Assembly (NCBI GenBank): GCA_037043455.1
Contig: JAWPHD010000231.1
Location: forward strand, 248,001-312,000
Direction: 5' to 3'
Length of the DNA stretch: 64,000 bases
Source of the DNA: Cyrtodaria siliqua
Taxonomy: Eukaryota > Mollusca > Bivalvia > Adapedonta > Hiatellidae
The notes under the pieces are model-generated. The model was given only the letters and a program-made list of their open reading frames with translations. It had not been told where the DNA came from and did not search any database. The first letter of the stretch is position 1; each line of letters opens with the position of its first letter. Positions 45,701 to 57,425 of this stretch are shown one piece after another. The translations under genes were made by a program, and so were the position numbers.

Positions 45701-48700
45701 AGGAAATGTAGAACAAAAAGTAGATACACTTGTCGAGTAGGAAATGTAGAACTTAAAGTAGATGCAAATGTCGAGTAGGAAATGTAGAACTAAATACAGA
45801 TACAAATGTCGAGTAGAAAATGTAGAACTAAAAGTAGACACAAATGTCAAGTAGGAAATGTAGAACTAAAAGTAGATACAAATGTCGAGTAGGAGAAGTA
45901 GAACTGAAAACAGATACAAATGTCGAGTAGAAAATGTAAAACTAAAAGTAGACACAAATGTCGAGTAGGAAACGTTGAACTAAAAAGCAGATACAAATGC
46001 CGAGTAGGAAATATAGAACTAAAGTAGATACAAATGTCGAGGAGGATATGTAGAACTAAAAGTAAACACAGATGTCGAGTAGGAAATGTAGAACTAACGT
46101 AGATACAAATGTCGAGTAGGAAATGTAGAACTAGAAGTAGACACAAATGTCGAGTAGGAAATGTAGAACTAAAAAGCAGAAACAAATGCCGAGTAGGAAA
46201 TATAGAACTAAAGTAGATACAAATGTCGAGGAGGAAATGTAGAACTAAAAGTAGACACAAATGTCGAGTAGGAAATGTAGAACTAAAAGCAGATACAAAT
46301 GTCGAGTAGAAAATGTAAAACTAAAAGTAGACACAAATGTCGAGTAGGAAACGTTGAACTAAAAAGCAGATACAAATGTCGAGTAGGAAATATAGAACTA
46401 AAGTAGATACAAATGTCGAGCAGGAAATGTGGAACTAAAAGTAAACACAGATGTCGAGTAGGAAATGTAGAACTAAAAGTATATACAAATGTCGATTATG
46501 AAATGTAGAACTAAAAGTAGACAAAAATGTCTAGTAGTAAATGTAGAACCAAAAGTAGACACACATGTCGAGTAGGAAATGTAGAACTAAAGTAGATAGA
46601 AATATAGAGTAGGAAATGTAGAACTAAAAGTAGACACAAATGTCGAGTAGGAAATGTAGAACTAAAGTAGATACAAATGTCGAGTAGGAAAGGTAGGACT
46701 AAAAGTAGACAAAATGTCGAGTAGGAAATGTAAAACCAAAAGTAGACACACATGTCGACATGAAAATGTAGAACTAAAAGTAGACACAAATGTCGAGTAG
46801 GAAATGTAGAACTAAAGTAGACACAAATTTCAAGTAGGAAATGTAGAACCAAAAGTAGACAAAAATGTCGAGTAGGAAATGTAGAACTAAAAGTAGACAC
46901 AAATGTCGCGTATGACATGTAGAGCTAAAGTAGATACAAATGTCGAGTAGGAAATGTAGAACTAAAAGTAGACACAAATGTCGAGTATGAAATGTAGAAC
47001 AAAAAGTAGATACAAATGTCGAGTAGGAAATGTAGAACAAAAAGTAGATACACTTGTCGAGTAGGAAATGTAGAACTTAAAGTAGATGCAAATGTCGAGT
47101 AGGAAATGTAGAACTAAAAACAGATACAAATATCGAGTAGGAAATGTAGAACTAAAAGTAGATACAAATGTCGAGTAGGAGATGTAGAACTGAAAACAGA
47201 TACAAATGTCGAGTAGAAAATGTAAAACTAAAAGTAGACACAAATGTCGAGTAGGAAACGTTGAACTAAAAAGCAGAAACAAATGCCGAGTAGAAAATAT
47301 AGAACTAAAGTAGATACAAATGTCGAGGAGGAAATGTAGAACTAAAAGCAGATACAAATGTCGAGTAGAAAATGTAAAACTAAAAGTAGACACAAATGTC
47401 GAGTAGGAAACGTTGAACTAAAAAGCAGATACAAATGCCGAGTAGGAAATATAGAACTAAATTAGATACAAATGTCGAGGAGGAAATGTAGAACTAAAAG
47501 TAAACACAGATGTCGAGTAGGAAATGTAGAACTAACGTAGATACAAATGTCGAGTAGGAAATGTAGAACTAGAAGTAGACACAAATGTCGAGTAGGAAAT
47601 GTAGAACTAAAAGTATATACAAATGTCGAGTATGAAATTTAGAACTAAAAAGTAGACACAAATGTCGAGTAGGAAATGTAGAACCAAAAGTAGACACACA
47701 TGTCGAGTAGGAAATGTAGAACTAAAAGTAGACACAAATGTCGAGTAAGAAATGTAGAACTAAAGTAGATACAAATGTCGAGTAGGAAATGTAGAACTAA
47801 AAGTAGACAAAATGTCGAGTAGGAAATGTAAAACCAAAAGCAGACACAAATGTCGAGTAGGAAATGTAGAACTAAAAGTAGATACAAATGTCGAGTAGGA
47901 AATGTAGAACTAAAAGTATATACAAATGTCGAGTATGAAATGTAGAACTAAAAGTAGACAAAAATGTCTATTAGTAAATGTAGAACCAAAAGTAGACACA
48001 CATGTCGAGTAGGAAATGTAGAACTAAAAGTAGACACAAATGTCGAGTAAGAAATGTAGAAGTAAAGTAGATACAAATGTCGAGTAGGAAATGTAGAACT
48101 AAAAGTAGACAAAATGTCGAGTAGGAAATGTAAAACCAAAAGCAGACACAAATGTCGAGTAGGAAATGTGGAACTAAAAGTAGACACAAATGTCGAGTAG
48201 GAAATGTAGAACTAAAGTAGATACACATATAGAGTAGGAAATGTAGAACTAAAGGTAGACACAAATATCGAGTAGGAAATGTAGAACTAAAGTAGATAGA
48301 AATGTAGAGTAGGAAATGTAGAACTAAAAGTTGACACAAATGTTGAGTAGATAATATAGAACTAAAAGTAGACACAAATGTCGAGTAGGAATGTAGAACT
48401 AAAATTAGACACATATGTCGAGTAAGAAATGTAGAACTAAAGTAGATACAAATATAGAGTAGGAAATGTAGAACTAAAGGTAGACACAAATGTCGAGTAA
48501 GAATGTAGAACTAAAGTAGATACCATATAGAGTAGGACATTTGAACTAAAATTAGACGCATATGTCGAGTAGGAAATGTAGAACTAAAGTAGATACAAAT
48601 ATAGAGTAGGAAATGTAGAACTAAAGGTAGACACAAATATCGAGTAGGAAATGTAGAACTAAAGTAGATAGAAATATAGAGTAGGAAATGTAGAACTAAT

Positions 48701-51700
48701 AGTAGACACAAATGTCGAGTAGGAGATGTAGAGCTAAAGTCGATACAAATGTCGAGTAGGAAATGTAGAACTAAAAGTAAACACAAATGTCGAGTAGGAA
48801 TGTAGAACTAAAGTAGATACAAATATAGAGTAGGACATGTAAAACTAAAATTAGACACTTATTTCGAGTAGGAAATGTAGAACCAAAAGTAGACACAAAT
48901 ATAGAGTAGGAAATATGGAACTAAAAGTAAACACAAATGTCGAGAAGGAAATGTAGAACTAAAAGTAGACACAAATGTCGAGTAGGAAATGTAGAACTAA
49001 AGTAGATACAAATGTCGAGTAGGAAAGGTAGGACTAAAAGTAGACAAAATGTCGAGTAGGAAATGTAAAACCAAAAGTAGACACACATGTCGACATGAAA
49101 ATGTAGAACTAAAAGTAGACACAAATGTCGAGTAGGAAATGTAGAACTAAAGTAGACACAAATTTCGAGTAGGAAATGTAGAACCAAAAGTAGACAAAAA
49201 TGTCGAGTAGGAAATGTAGAACTAAAAGTAGACACAAATGTTGCGTATGACATGTAGAGCTAAACTAGATACAAATGTCGAGTAGGAAATGTAGAACTAA
49301 AAGTAGACACAAATGTCGAGTATGAAATGTAGAACAAAAAGTAGATACAAATGTCGAGTAGGAAATGAAGAACAAAAAGTAGATACACTTGTCGAGTAGG
49401 AAATGTAGAACTTAAAGTAGATGCAAATGTCGAGTAGGAAATGTAGAACTAAAAACAGATACAAATATCGAGTAGGAAATGTAGAACTAAAAGTAGATAC
49501 AAATGTCGAGTAGGAGATGTAGAACTGAAAACAGATACAAATGTCGAGTAGAAAATGTAAAACTAAAAGTAGACACAAATGTCGAGTAGGAAACGTTGAA
49601 CTAAAAAGCAGATACAAATGCCGAGTAGGAAATATAGAACTAAAGTAGATACAAATGTCGAGGAGGAAATGTAGAACTAAAAGTAAACACAGATGTCGAG
49701 TAGGAAATGTAGAAATAACGTAGATACAAATGTCGAGTAGGAAATGTAGAACTAGAAGTAGACACAAATGTCGAGTAGGAAATGTAGAACTAAAAGTATG
49801 TACAAATGTCGAGTATGAAATTTAGAACTAAAAGTAGACACAAATGTCGAGTAGGAAATGTAGAACCAAAAGTAGACACACATGTCGAGTAGGAAATGTA
49901 GAACTAAAAGTAGACACAAATGTCGAGTAAGAAATGTAGAACTAAAGTAGATACAAATGTCGAGTAGGAAATGTAGAACTAAAAGTAGACAAAATGTCGA
50001 GTAGGAAATGTAAAACCAAAAGCAGACACAAATGTCGAGTAGGAAATGTGGAACTAAAAGTAGACACAAATGTCGAGTAGGAAATGTAGAACTAAAGTAG
50101 ATACACATATAGAGTAGGAAATGTAGAACTAAAGTAGATAGAAATGTAGAGTAGGAAATGTAGAACTAAAAGTTGACACAAATGTCGAGTAGATAATATA
50201 GAACTAAAAGTAGACACAAATGTCGAGTAGGAATGTAGAACTAAAGTAGATACAAATATAGAGTAGGACATGTAGAACTAAAATTAGACACATATGTCGA
50301 GTAAGAAATGTAGAACTAAATTAGATACAAATATAGAATAGGAAATGTAGAACTAAAGGTAGACACAAATGTCGAGTAGGAATGTAGAACTAAAGTAGAT
50401 ACCAATATAGAGTAGGACATGTAGAACTAAAATTAGACACATATGTCGAGTAGGAAATGTAGAACTAAAGTAGATATAAATATAGAGTAGGAAATGTAGA
50501 ACTAAAGGTAGACACAAATATCGAGTAGGAAATGTAGAACTAAAGTAGATAGAAATATAGAGTAGGAAATGTAGAACTAATAGTAGACACAAATGTCGAG
50601 TAGGAGATGTAGAGCTAAAGTCGATACAAATGTCGAGTAGGAAATGTAGAACTAAAAGTAAACACAAATGTCGAGTAGGAATGTAGAACTAAAGTAGATA
50701 CAAATATAGAGTAGGACATGTAAAACTAAAATTAGACACATATGTCGAGTAGGAATTGTAGAACCAAAAGTAGACACAAATATAGAGCAGGAAATATGGA
50801 ACTAAAAGTAAACACAAATGTCGAGAAGGAAATGTAGAACTGAAAGTTGACTCAAATGTCGAGTAGGAAATGTAGAACTAAAATTAGACACAAATGTCGA
50901 GTAGGAAATGTAGAACTAAAAGTTGACACAAATGTCGAGTAGGACATGTATAGTTAAAGTAGATACAAATGTCGAGTAGGAAATGTAGAACTAAAAGTAG
51001 ACACAAATGTGGAATATGAAATGTAGAACTAAAGTAGATACAAATATAGAGTAGGAAATGTAGAACTAAAAGTAGACACAAATGTCGAGTAGGAAATGTA
51101 GAACCAAAAGTAGACACAAATATCGAGTACGAAATGTGGAACTAAAAGTAGACACTAATGTCGAGTAGGAAATGTAGAACTAAAGTAGATACACATATAG
51201 AGTAGGAAATGTAGAACTAAAGGTAGACACAAATATCGAGTAGGAAATGTAGAACTAAAGTAGATAGAAATGTAGAGTAGGAAATGTAGAACTAAAAGTT
51301 GACACAAATGTCGAGTAGATAATATAGAACTAAAAGTAGACACAAATGTCGAGTAGGAATGTAGAACTAAAGTAGATACAAATATAGAGTAGGACATGTA
51401 GAACTAAAATTAGACACATATGTCGAGTAAGAAATGTAGAACTAAAGTAGATACAAATATAGAGTAGGAAATGTAGAACTAAAGGTAGACACAAATGTCG
51501 AGTAGGAATGTAGAACTAAAGTAGATACCAATATAGAGTAGGACATGTAGAACTAAAATTAGACACATATGTCGAGTAGGAAATGTAGAACTAAAGTAGA
51601 TACAAATATAGAGTAGGAAATGTAGAACTAAAGGTAGACACAAATATCGAGTAGGAAATGTAGAACTAAAGTAGATAGAAATATAGAGTAGGAAATGTTG

Positions 51701-52289
51701 AACTAATAGTAGACACAAATGTCGAGTAGGAGATGTAGAGCTAAAGTCGATACAAATGTCGAGTAGAAAATGTAGAACTAAAAGTAAACACAAATGTCGA
51801 GTAGGAATGTAGAACTAAAGTAGATACAAATATAGAGTAGGACATGTAAAACTAAAATTAGACACATATGTCGAGTAGGAAATGTAGAACCAAAAGTAGA
51901 CACAAATATAGAGTAGGAAATATGGAACTAAAAGTAAACACAAATGTCGAGAAGGAAATGTAGAACTGAAAGTTGACTCAAATGTCGAGTAGGAAATGTA
52001 GAACTAAAATTAGACACAAATGTCGAGTAGGAAATGTAGAACTAAAAGTTGACACAAATGTCGAGTAGGACATGTATAGTTAAAGTAGATACAAATGTCG
52101 AGTAGGAAATGTAGAACTAAAAGTAGACACAAATGTCGAATATGAAATGTAGAACTAAAGTAGATACAAATATAGAGTAGGAAATGTAGAACTAAAAGTA
52201 GACACAAATGTCGAGTAGGAAATGTAGAACCAAAAGTAGACACAAATATCGAGTACGAAATGTGGAACTAAAAGTAGACACTAATGTCA
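36761..52289 (-). repeat. 15.5-kb satellite array, 37/38-bp monomer
   Basis: About 410 copies of a monomer that reads on the plus strand gtcgagtaggaaatgtagaa then ctaaaagtagacacaaat (38 bp). A 37-bp form has one A less (ctaaagtag). Common variants are gatacaaat for gacacaaat, aaaacagata for aaagtagata, and tatagagtagg for gtcgagtagg. The last grows frequent after about 48.2 kb. The two lengths often alternate, so a 75-bp dimer keeps one reverse frame open and yields a 25-residue repeat (LLLVLHFLLDICIYFSS then TFPTRHLC). The many reverse frames of 60-172 codons here arise this way; they have no independent start signals or non-repeat ends. Larger blocks are duplicated (see findings). Strand is given as the orientation matching family P termini. 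Confidence 0.97.
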
Positions 52290-52454
52290 CGTTTTCAAAT
52301 GTATTATCAAAATCAGTTGTTGTTTTTGGATGATGCTGTATTGTTCTTTGATGACTCTGTTGTTGTTCTTCGATGACTCTTTTAGTCGCTATGATTATTT
52401 GAAAGGGTAGTTTTGCCCTGTTAGCTTTGCCTTTATTCATATATACAAAGTTAT
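52290..52454. other. unique sequence bordering the satellite
   Basis: The array ends abruptly at actaatgtca. A reverse frame of 107 codons (52515-52192) runs from here into the satellite. Its non-satellite part (KANRAKLPFQIIIATKRVIE and following) has no domain I recognise. Confidence 0.45.
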
Positions 52455-52628
52455 CAGTAGCGTAGCTACCTATTACACCAAAAGGCCCGGGCCTGCACAT
52501 AATTTTCAAATGCATGCTTGAAAAATATAAGAATGAAATAATAGTGTATTAATTTTACGGGGAAGCATGCCCGGACCCCACTAGCAATAATCAGGCCTGC
52601 ACATCAAAAAGGTCTAGCTACGCCCCTG
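52455..52628. mobile_element. hAT-like MITE
   Basis: The left end CAGTAGCGTAGCTACC and the right end GGTCTAGCTACGCCCCTG are inverted repeats with a few mismatches. CAGGGGCGTAGCTA is a common animal hAT terminus. Interior blocks gggcctgcac and aggcctgcac are direct repeats. No transposase is encoded. Flanking 8-bp sequences do not match, so the target duplication is lost or the boundary is slightly off. Confidence 0.7.
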
Positions 52629-52629
52629 G

Positions 52630-53160
52630 CTATATATATCATGCATGATTACAAGTTATATCTATTTTTATCTGACTAATATTTCACAACTTTATTACCG
52701 TGAACATTGCGAGCACATTGCATTGAATGCTTTATAATGCTTCGCATATAACAAAAGCCGCAAAACAAAAACCTGAAACATTATGCGAACGTTACTACGT
52801 AGGTCTTTATTGTTTTGTATAAAATAATAAAACCAGTATCGAATGCCAGCAGGTAATGTACTTAACCTCTTTGAACTCAGACCCACAATCCGCATGATCC
52901 GAACATTGATTAATAAAAAAAATATGTATGTTCCGTAGGTTTCTATACTGGATAGGACAGAAAAAAACATGCGATAATTCAGATCGTTAATCAACTATTG
53001 CTAAACTTTTAAATTGTAAAGTTGAATATAGTTTCCTTTTAAAATGAACGGCTTGTCGTGTTAGATAACTATAATAATGATGGGAGTGGGGGATGGGGGA
53101 GGGGCAAGGGATAGGGGATCTAATAACAGGATAAAGCAAATTTAATTTGATGATAACAGA
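52630..53160. other. no gene supported
   Basis: The reverse frames of 99 and 108 codons (52994-52695, 53313-52987) show no recognised domain. A G-rich low-complexity stretch lies at 53078-53115. Confidence 0.45.
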
Positions 53161-53164
53161 TAAC

Positions 53165-53295
53165 AATGAATTAAACATATAAAAGCAGATATAAAAGTCG
53201 AACAGGAAAGGTGGCAGTCCGCACCAGACAACGAAAAACACGGAATGAAATAAAACAACAGCTACAAGGATAAACGAAATGCAAGGTATATAATA
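53165..53295 (-). mobile_element. family P retroelement, 3' terminal fragment
   Basis: On the reverse strand ccacctttcctgttcgactt is followed by ttatatctgcttttatat. This matches the 3' terminus of other copies and is the fragment most like the satellite monomer by position-to-position comparison. The preceding gtgtttttcgttgtctgg block fits the family's preterminal tgttttggttgactg block. Confidence 0.65.
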
Positions 53296-53685
53296 GGTAG
53301 CAATCCCAAACATAATTTGTTGCGATACGGGTGAGTTAGGCTAGAGGGTGTGGACGGTGGCAAACACGTTTCACTACCATTCCTGAACAGTTTCAGTCAA
53401 ACCGAGACTGCAATATGTTTTGTATTTATCGTGTTCGACGATTTACAAATTTCTCCTTTCATGCTTTTTTTATAGGCTCAGAGGAGAGGAGGTTATATCT
53501 ATCTTATACGATATGTGTGATCAATGGCGAGTGGAAACAACCTTTTTTATTTTGCCATTCATTACAGATTGTGAGGGTAAATAAATATTCTCAGTAACCG
53601 ACAACAAGGGATAGATTTAGCCAATAACAGATAACATTCAATTTACCAAGTACAGATAAAGTTAATTGTATTTCACAATAACAGA
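53296..53685. other. no gene supported
   Basis: A possible weak copy of dispersed repeat B (cctgaacagtttcagtcaaa, ccgagactgc) lies at 53365-53415. Nothing else was identified. Confidence 0.4.
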
Positions 53686-53689
53686 AAAA

Positions 53690-54400
53690 CGATATATAAG
53701 AAGATAATTATAAAAGTTGAATAGACAAATGTAGCATTCAAAGACCACATTCAACCAAAAACACTCATAGAAACAAACAACACTTACAAATTTGATTGAA
53801 AGGCAAATTGTATGACATTACAAGCATAAAAAGAGTTGACAATTGGGCTACCGCTTGGAACGGTCAGAGGCAAAATAAGGCCGCTGGGTTTTTTAACCAG
53901 ATTATTTCACGCCTACAATATTGCCATCCCAGTAAAAGGGGAGAGTGTAAATAAAGATATCCCCGCCAGGTTATATTCTCTAACAAACACGGCAGAATTA
54001 AATTAATAGGCAATATAATTATAAAACATATATTATCTTGAATACTTGAATATAAAACATAATGGCCTAGAAAGTCACACAGCAAGTACTCAATGACTTG
54101 GCAGAAGCCAGAGAAACAAGAGAACAAACCATTAAGGGTACGACAAGACAACATGTAAGACAAACATCAAACGCTAGGGTAACCGTACTCTGAGGATTTA
54201 GGTAGACGCCATCACAGGTTACACATTCTGTCCAATCACTGGACACTCAAAGATTAAAGAATAGTGACGAATTGTAAATGGGTCATCCACTAAACATGCA
54301 GTTCGTTGTAAAATGATAATGATAGTGTCATAACATCTTTTGATAAACCTTTTAACACGTTTAATAAGTTTCATAAATAACCTTTGCCACCTCTATAATT
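53690..54400 (-). mobile_element. family P retroelement, C-terminal and 3' region
   Basis: The reverse strand encodes KRVKRFIKRCYDTI, then LQRTACLVDDPFTIRHYS (about 54350-54240). It continues through the 3' landmarks (cttgtcgtacccttaatggt, ccaagtcattgagtacttgc, ggcggggatatctttattta, ccgttccaagcggtagccc) to ctacatttgtctattcaact near 53735. The frame 54163-53864 is a translation of the 3' region, not a separate gene. Confidence 0.8.
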
Positions 54401-54509
54401 GAGAATCTATCATATATCGAACCTATACAAAATGTATACGCCCATGACCAAAATTTGTAAATGGTGCGTGTCGAAGTATCTGTTTAAGCGCCGGTAAATT
54501 AAATCGATA

Positions 54510-54555
54510 AAAAGACGTATTCCTTGAATGCTGCATTTCCTATTCGTCGAGTGTA
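54510..54555 (+). mobile_element. family P 3' terminus, isolated
   Basis: ccttgaatgctgcatttcct, then attcgtcgagtgtatctact and ttta. It contains both the family's gaatgctgc lead-in and a segment (tgtatctacttttaa) identical to the satellite monomer over 13 or more bases. Confidence 0.6.
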
Positions 54556-54559
54556 TCTA

Positions 54560-55005
54560 CTTTTAAAGTCTAAGATTGAAAAAAAAGAACATGTCCACTA
54601 CGCGCTAAATACCCTTATTATACACATTCCGAATTTAACACGATATACTGGTAAATATTTATTTGTCTCTGAATAGGGTCGTGTTTCATTTCAAATTGAA
54701 CGTTATTCAGAGCGGTGAACATGTTTGCCCCTGGCCATAATAGGGTGTGTGGCTGGGTCAAAGATCTCGTTTTATTACGAGCGCGGAGATTTGCGATGGC
54801 CATCTAGTTCTAATTAGCTTGTCGTTTGTTAACCATTTATAACTTGTAATCTCTCCTCTGCTAACTGACTATTTACTTTAAACTATATCGTCAGCCTACC
54901 TATCAAACTTCGTTTTGTTTTTCAAACGGCGTTTTCTTTAGGACCTATTTACAGCCTATTGCATTTAGGGGGAACATAATTTGTATAGGTAACTGTAAAT
55001 CATGT
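54560..55005. other. no gene supported
   Basis: AT-rich and unassigned. The 61-codon reverse frame has no recognisable feature. Confidence 0.45.
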
Positions 55006-55009
55006 TAGA

Positions 55010-55312
55010 TTAGATCATGGCGGGGATTTCTTTATTTACACTGTCCTGTTTTAATGGGATGACAGTAGGGTAAGTGTAAGGTTTGGTGCACCTTAGAACC
55101 GGTTTAAACCCCCAGTAACCTACTTTGCCACTGACCGTTCCAAGGCGGTAGCCTTATTGTCAACCCTTTTGTGTTCGTGATGTCGTTTGCATTTATTATT
55201 ACTTTTGCCTCGCTGTTTGTCTGTTTGCATGTTTCTTTATGTGTTTTGTTGTTGACTGTCTTCCTTGAATGCTACTTTCCCTGTCCGATCTTTTTATATT
55301 TCGTTATACAGT
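55010..55312 (+). mobile_element. family P retroelement, 3' region fragment
   Basis: Starts at agatcatggcggggatttct and closely follows the copy at 34210-34500 to cctgtccgatctttttatat. No coding part remains. Confidence 0.8.
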
Positions 55313-55314
55313 TG

Positions 55315-56093
55315 CATGAGAAAATCATTGTATGCACTTTTGTTTCAGTTGATGACGCCCTCCCAATGTAGCTTTTGTATGAAACCAACATATGAAAACA
55401 TAAAATCAGGTGTTTTCATTTGTTGTGTTTTGGTGTGTTTTATTCTAAAACAATGAATTATCAACTCAGTTTTGTATTTAGTACAGCATAGTGGTTAATT
55501 TACTTTTTTCTTCTACATAAAAGTAAAGGTTGAAGTGATATATACTGCTATACCCTACTGTACATTTCAATGTGCCTGGAAGTCAAATATGAATCGAGAT
55601 TTTTTGTATTACTTGCTGTATGTTTTCATACCTGATATGGTGAGATAAAATGAAAATATACGATCCTGGATCTGTTTACAATCTTACCATTGTCATCCGT
55701 TATGCTTCACAAAGCCTAAAATGTATGTCGACCTCCTTGTTTACATTGTATAATTTGAAACAACATGGCGGCATTATTTTTAGAAATTGTCGTCTGCGTA
55801 TGTCTGTTTCTAGGTTTCGCATGTACCAAATAAAACGTAGGTTATGCAGGGTGGTGTTGTTGTTCAATGTTCAGCACTTCCAGCAATCGATCATATTTAT
55901 CTTTTATTTTGGAATGAAAAACATTATATCTAGCAAATACAAGGTAGGTAAATAGTATACTGCGTTTATATTTAATTATTTACACCACTATTAATGATTT
56001 GAATGATCCGCCGTCGCCATTTTGGTTTTCCCCTGTCAATAAAAGTATATGTAAACAGGGGGTGTCAAATTGATTTTTTGGCTTTGCGAAGCT
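55315..56093. other. no gene supported
   Basis: The 101-codon frame 55650-55955 and the 75-codon frame 56003-56230 do not show a recognised family. Otherwise AT-rich. Confidence 0.4.
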
Positions 56094-56294
56094 TAGAGAA
56101 TGGCTACGCAAAGATTGCAAACAGATTCAGGAGCGTCCGTTTTCATTTTATTCAATCATATCAGGTATGGAAACATAAAAAAACCGATTCATATTCGACC
56201 TCTAGGAACCATGACATGCACTGTAGATAATGTTCAATATATCAATGCTTTTCAAAGAAAAAACTTTCACTCCGGCCTCAGTTCATATACCTGA
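56094..56294 (+). pseudogene. possible retropepsin fragment
   Basis: A 64-codon frame from ATG 56100 begins MATQRLQTDSGASVFILFNH and later has IRPLGTMTCTVDN. TDSGASV resembles the D(S/T)GA active-site loop of LTR-retrotransposon aspartic proteases, and the later PLGT...V block fits the expected spacing of the second strand region. No flap motif is clear and no reverse transcriptase follows. A chance match is quite possible. Confidence 0.3.
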
Positions 56295-56299
56295 GCTAA

Positions 56300-56984
56300 T
56301 CGATAATGTAGCATGTAAATGAAAAAGAAATTAAAAATTTAAGTGTGTATATTTTTAAAGTATTTGAAATGAGGAAAACGCTAATGAATTGATTTGATGT
56401 AATTGTAATTCCATGTTTCATTTTCTCATTTTCTCATTTTCTCCTTCTCAATTGTAATGTTTTGTGTTATTTTAATATTGTAATATTTTATTTTTACATA
56501 GTCATGTATATTTGTGTGTGGTGGTTTTGTCACGCTTGAAAATGCAAATAGAGCTTCTTTTTTTATTGTGTTTGAAACGTATGTGTATGTGCTTATATGT
56601 CCATGACATGGATACGATTAAGTATAATACATCAACCATAACATTGATGTATTTATATATGTTTAGTCGCCTTCTTCGTGAAATGTTAAATAAAAGTACT
56701 GACGTGTTCATGTGTTTGCTTCTATTTTTGTTTTCTGTTTGTGTTCTTCTGCATCTGATATTTGTTAATACATATATGTATGGATCTTGCTACGTCTGTT
56801 AAAATGTATATGTATAATATTGTATGATCACATGGGCCTATGGCTTACTGATTTTGAAATAAAGTGCTTCTTCTTCTATTTATTTTAAGCAGTAAATAAA
56901 CCAGCTTTCCATGCATTTTAAACGATCATTTAGCGTTGGGAAATAGATCCCTAATTGTAATTAGTCTTCCTAATCTTCGCATTC
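56300..56984. other. no gene; possible retroelement 3' end at 56820-56880
   Basis: AT-rich sequence ends in acatgggcctatggcttact followed by a tgaaataaagtgcttcttct tail. This looks like the polyadenylation-signal end of a LINE or other retroelement with a ctt tail. The frames at 56502-56802 on both strands have no domain. Confidence 0.4.
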
Positions 56985-57310
56985 AATGGTTTATTCTCTT
57001 GTTGCTCTGGAATCTGCCAAGTCATTGAATACCTCTTTTGTGGCTTTCTAGACTATTTTTTATATATATACAGGAGCATCTTTGTGTTTTACTTATATTG
57101 CCTATTAATGCTGCCTTGTTAGTTAGAGAATAGTTCATGGTGGGTATTTCTTTATTTACACTGTCCCGTTTTATTGTGTTGACAGTAGGATAGTTGTGAG
57201 GTTTGGTGCACCCTAGAACCTAGTTTAAACCCCCAGCGGCCTTCTTGGCCACTGACCGTTCCAAGGCGTTGACTGTCGTCCTTGAATGCTGCTTTTCCAG
57301 TTCATTATTT
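56985..57310 (+). mobile_element. family P retroelement, 3' region fragment
   Basis: Runs from caatggtttattctcttgtt through aatgctgccttgttagttag, tttggtgcaccctagaacct and ccactgaccgttccaaggcg. It then jumps directly to ttgactgtcgtccttgaatg and a terminus, so about 90 bp of the usual 3' region is deleted. Confidence 0.8.
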
Positions 57311-57425
57311 TACCATTTTATTAAACTATATTGTTGGTGCAATATTATAAAAAGTTAGTAATATGTAAAAACAATTTTCTTTGAACTATTCTAACAATTA
57401 ATATTAATGATTGAATATGGTAATC
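57311..57425. mobile_element. fragment of the TTAA-flanked MITE family
   Basis: Shares tattgttggtgcaatatta, atatgtaaaaacaattttct and gaactattctaacaattaa with the interior of 15734-16109 (for example tattattgatgcaatatga). The termini are missing. Confidence 0.55.

Noticed and set aside
36761..52289. CRISPR-like array of ~38-bp repeats
   Set aside because: The units are contiguous with no unique spacers, vary in sequence, and lie in eukaryotic DNA. It is a satellite.
36761..52289. Centromere call for the satellite
   Set aside because: The short monomer and the surrounding transposon fragments would be compatible, but no centromere-specific signal can be seen from sequence alone and the array is only 15.5 kb.
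37294..52515. Dozens of reverse-strand hydrophobic open frames of 60-172 codons
   Set aside because: All are translations of the 37/38-bp satellite with a 25-residue period. They start and stop at random unit variants and overlap one another in different frames.
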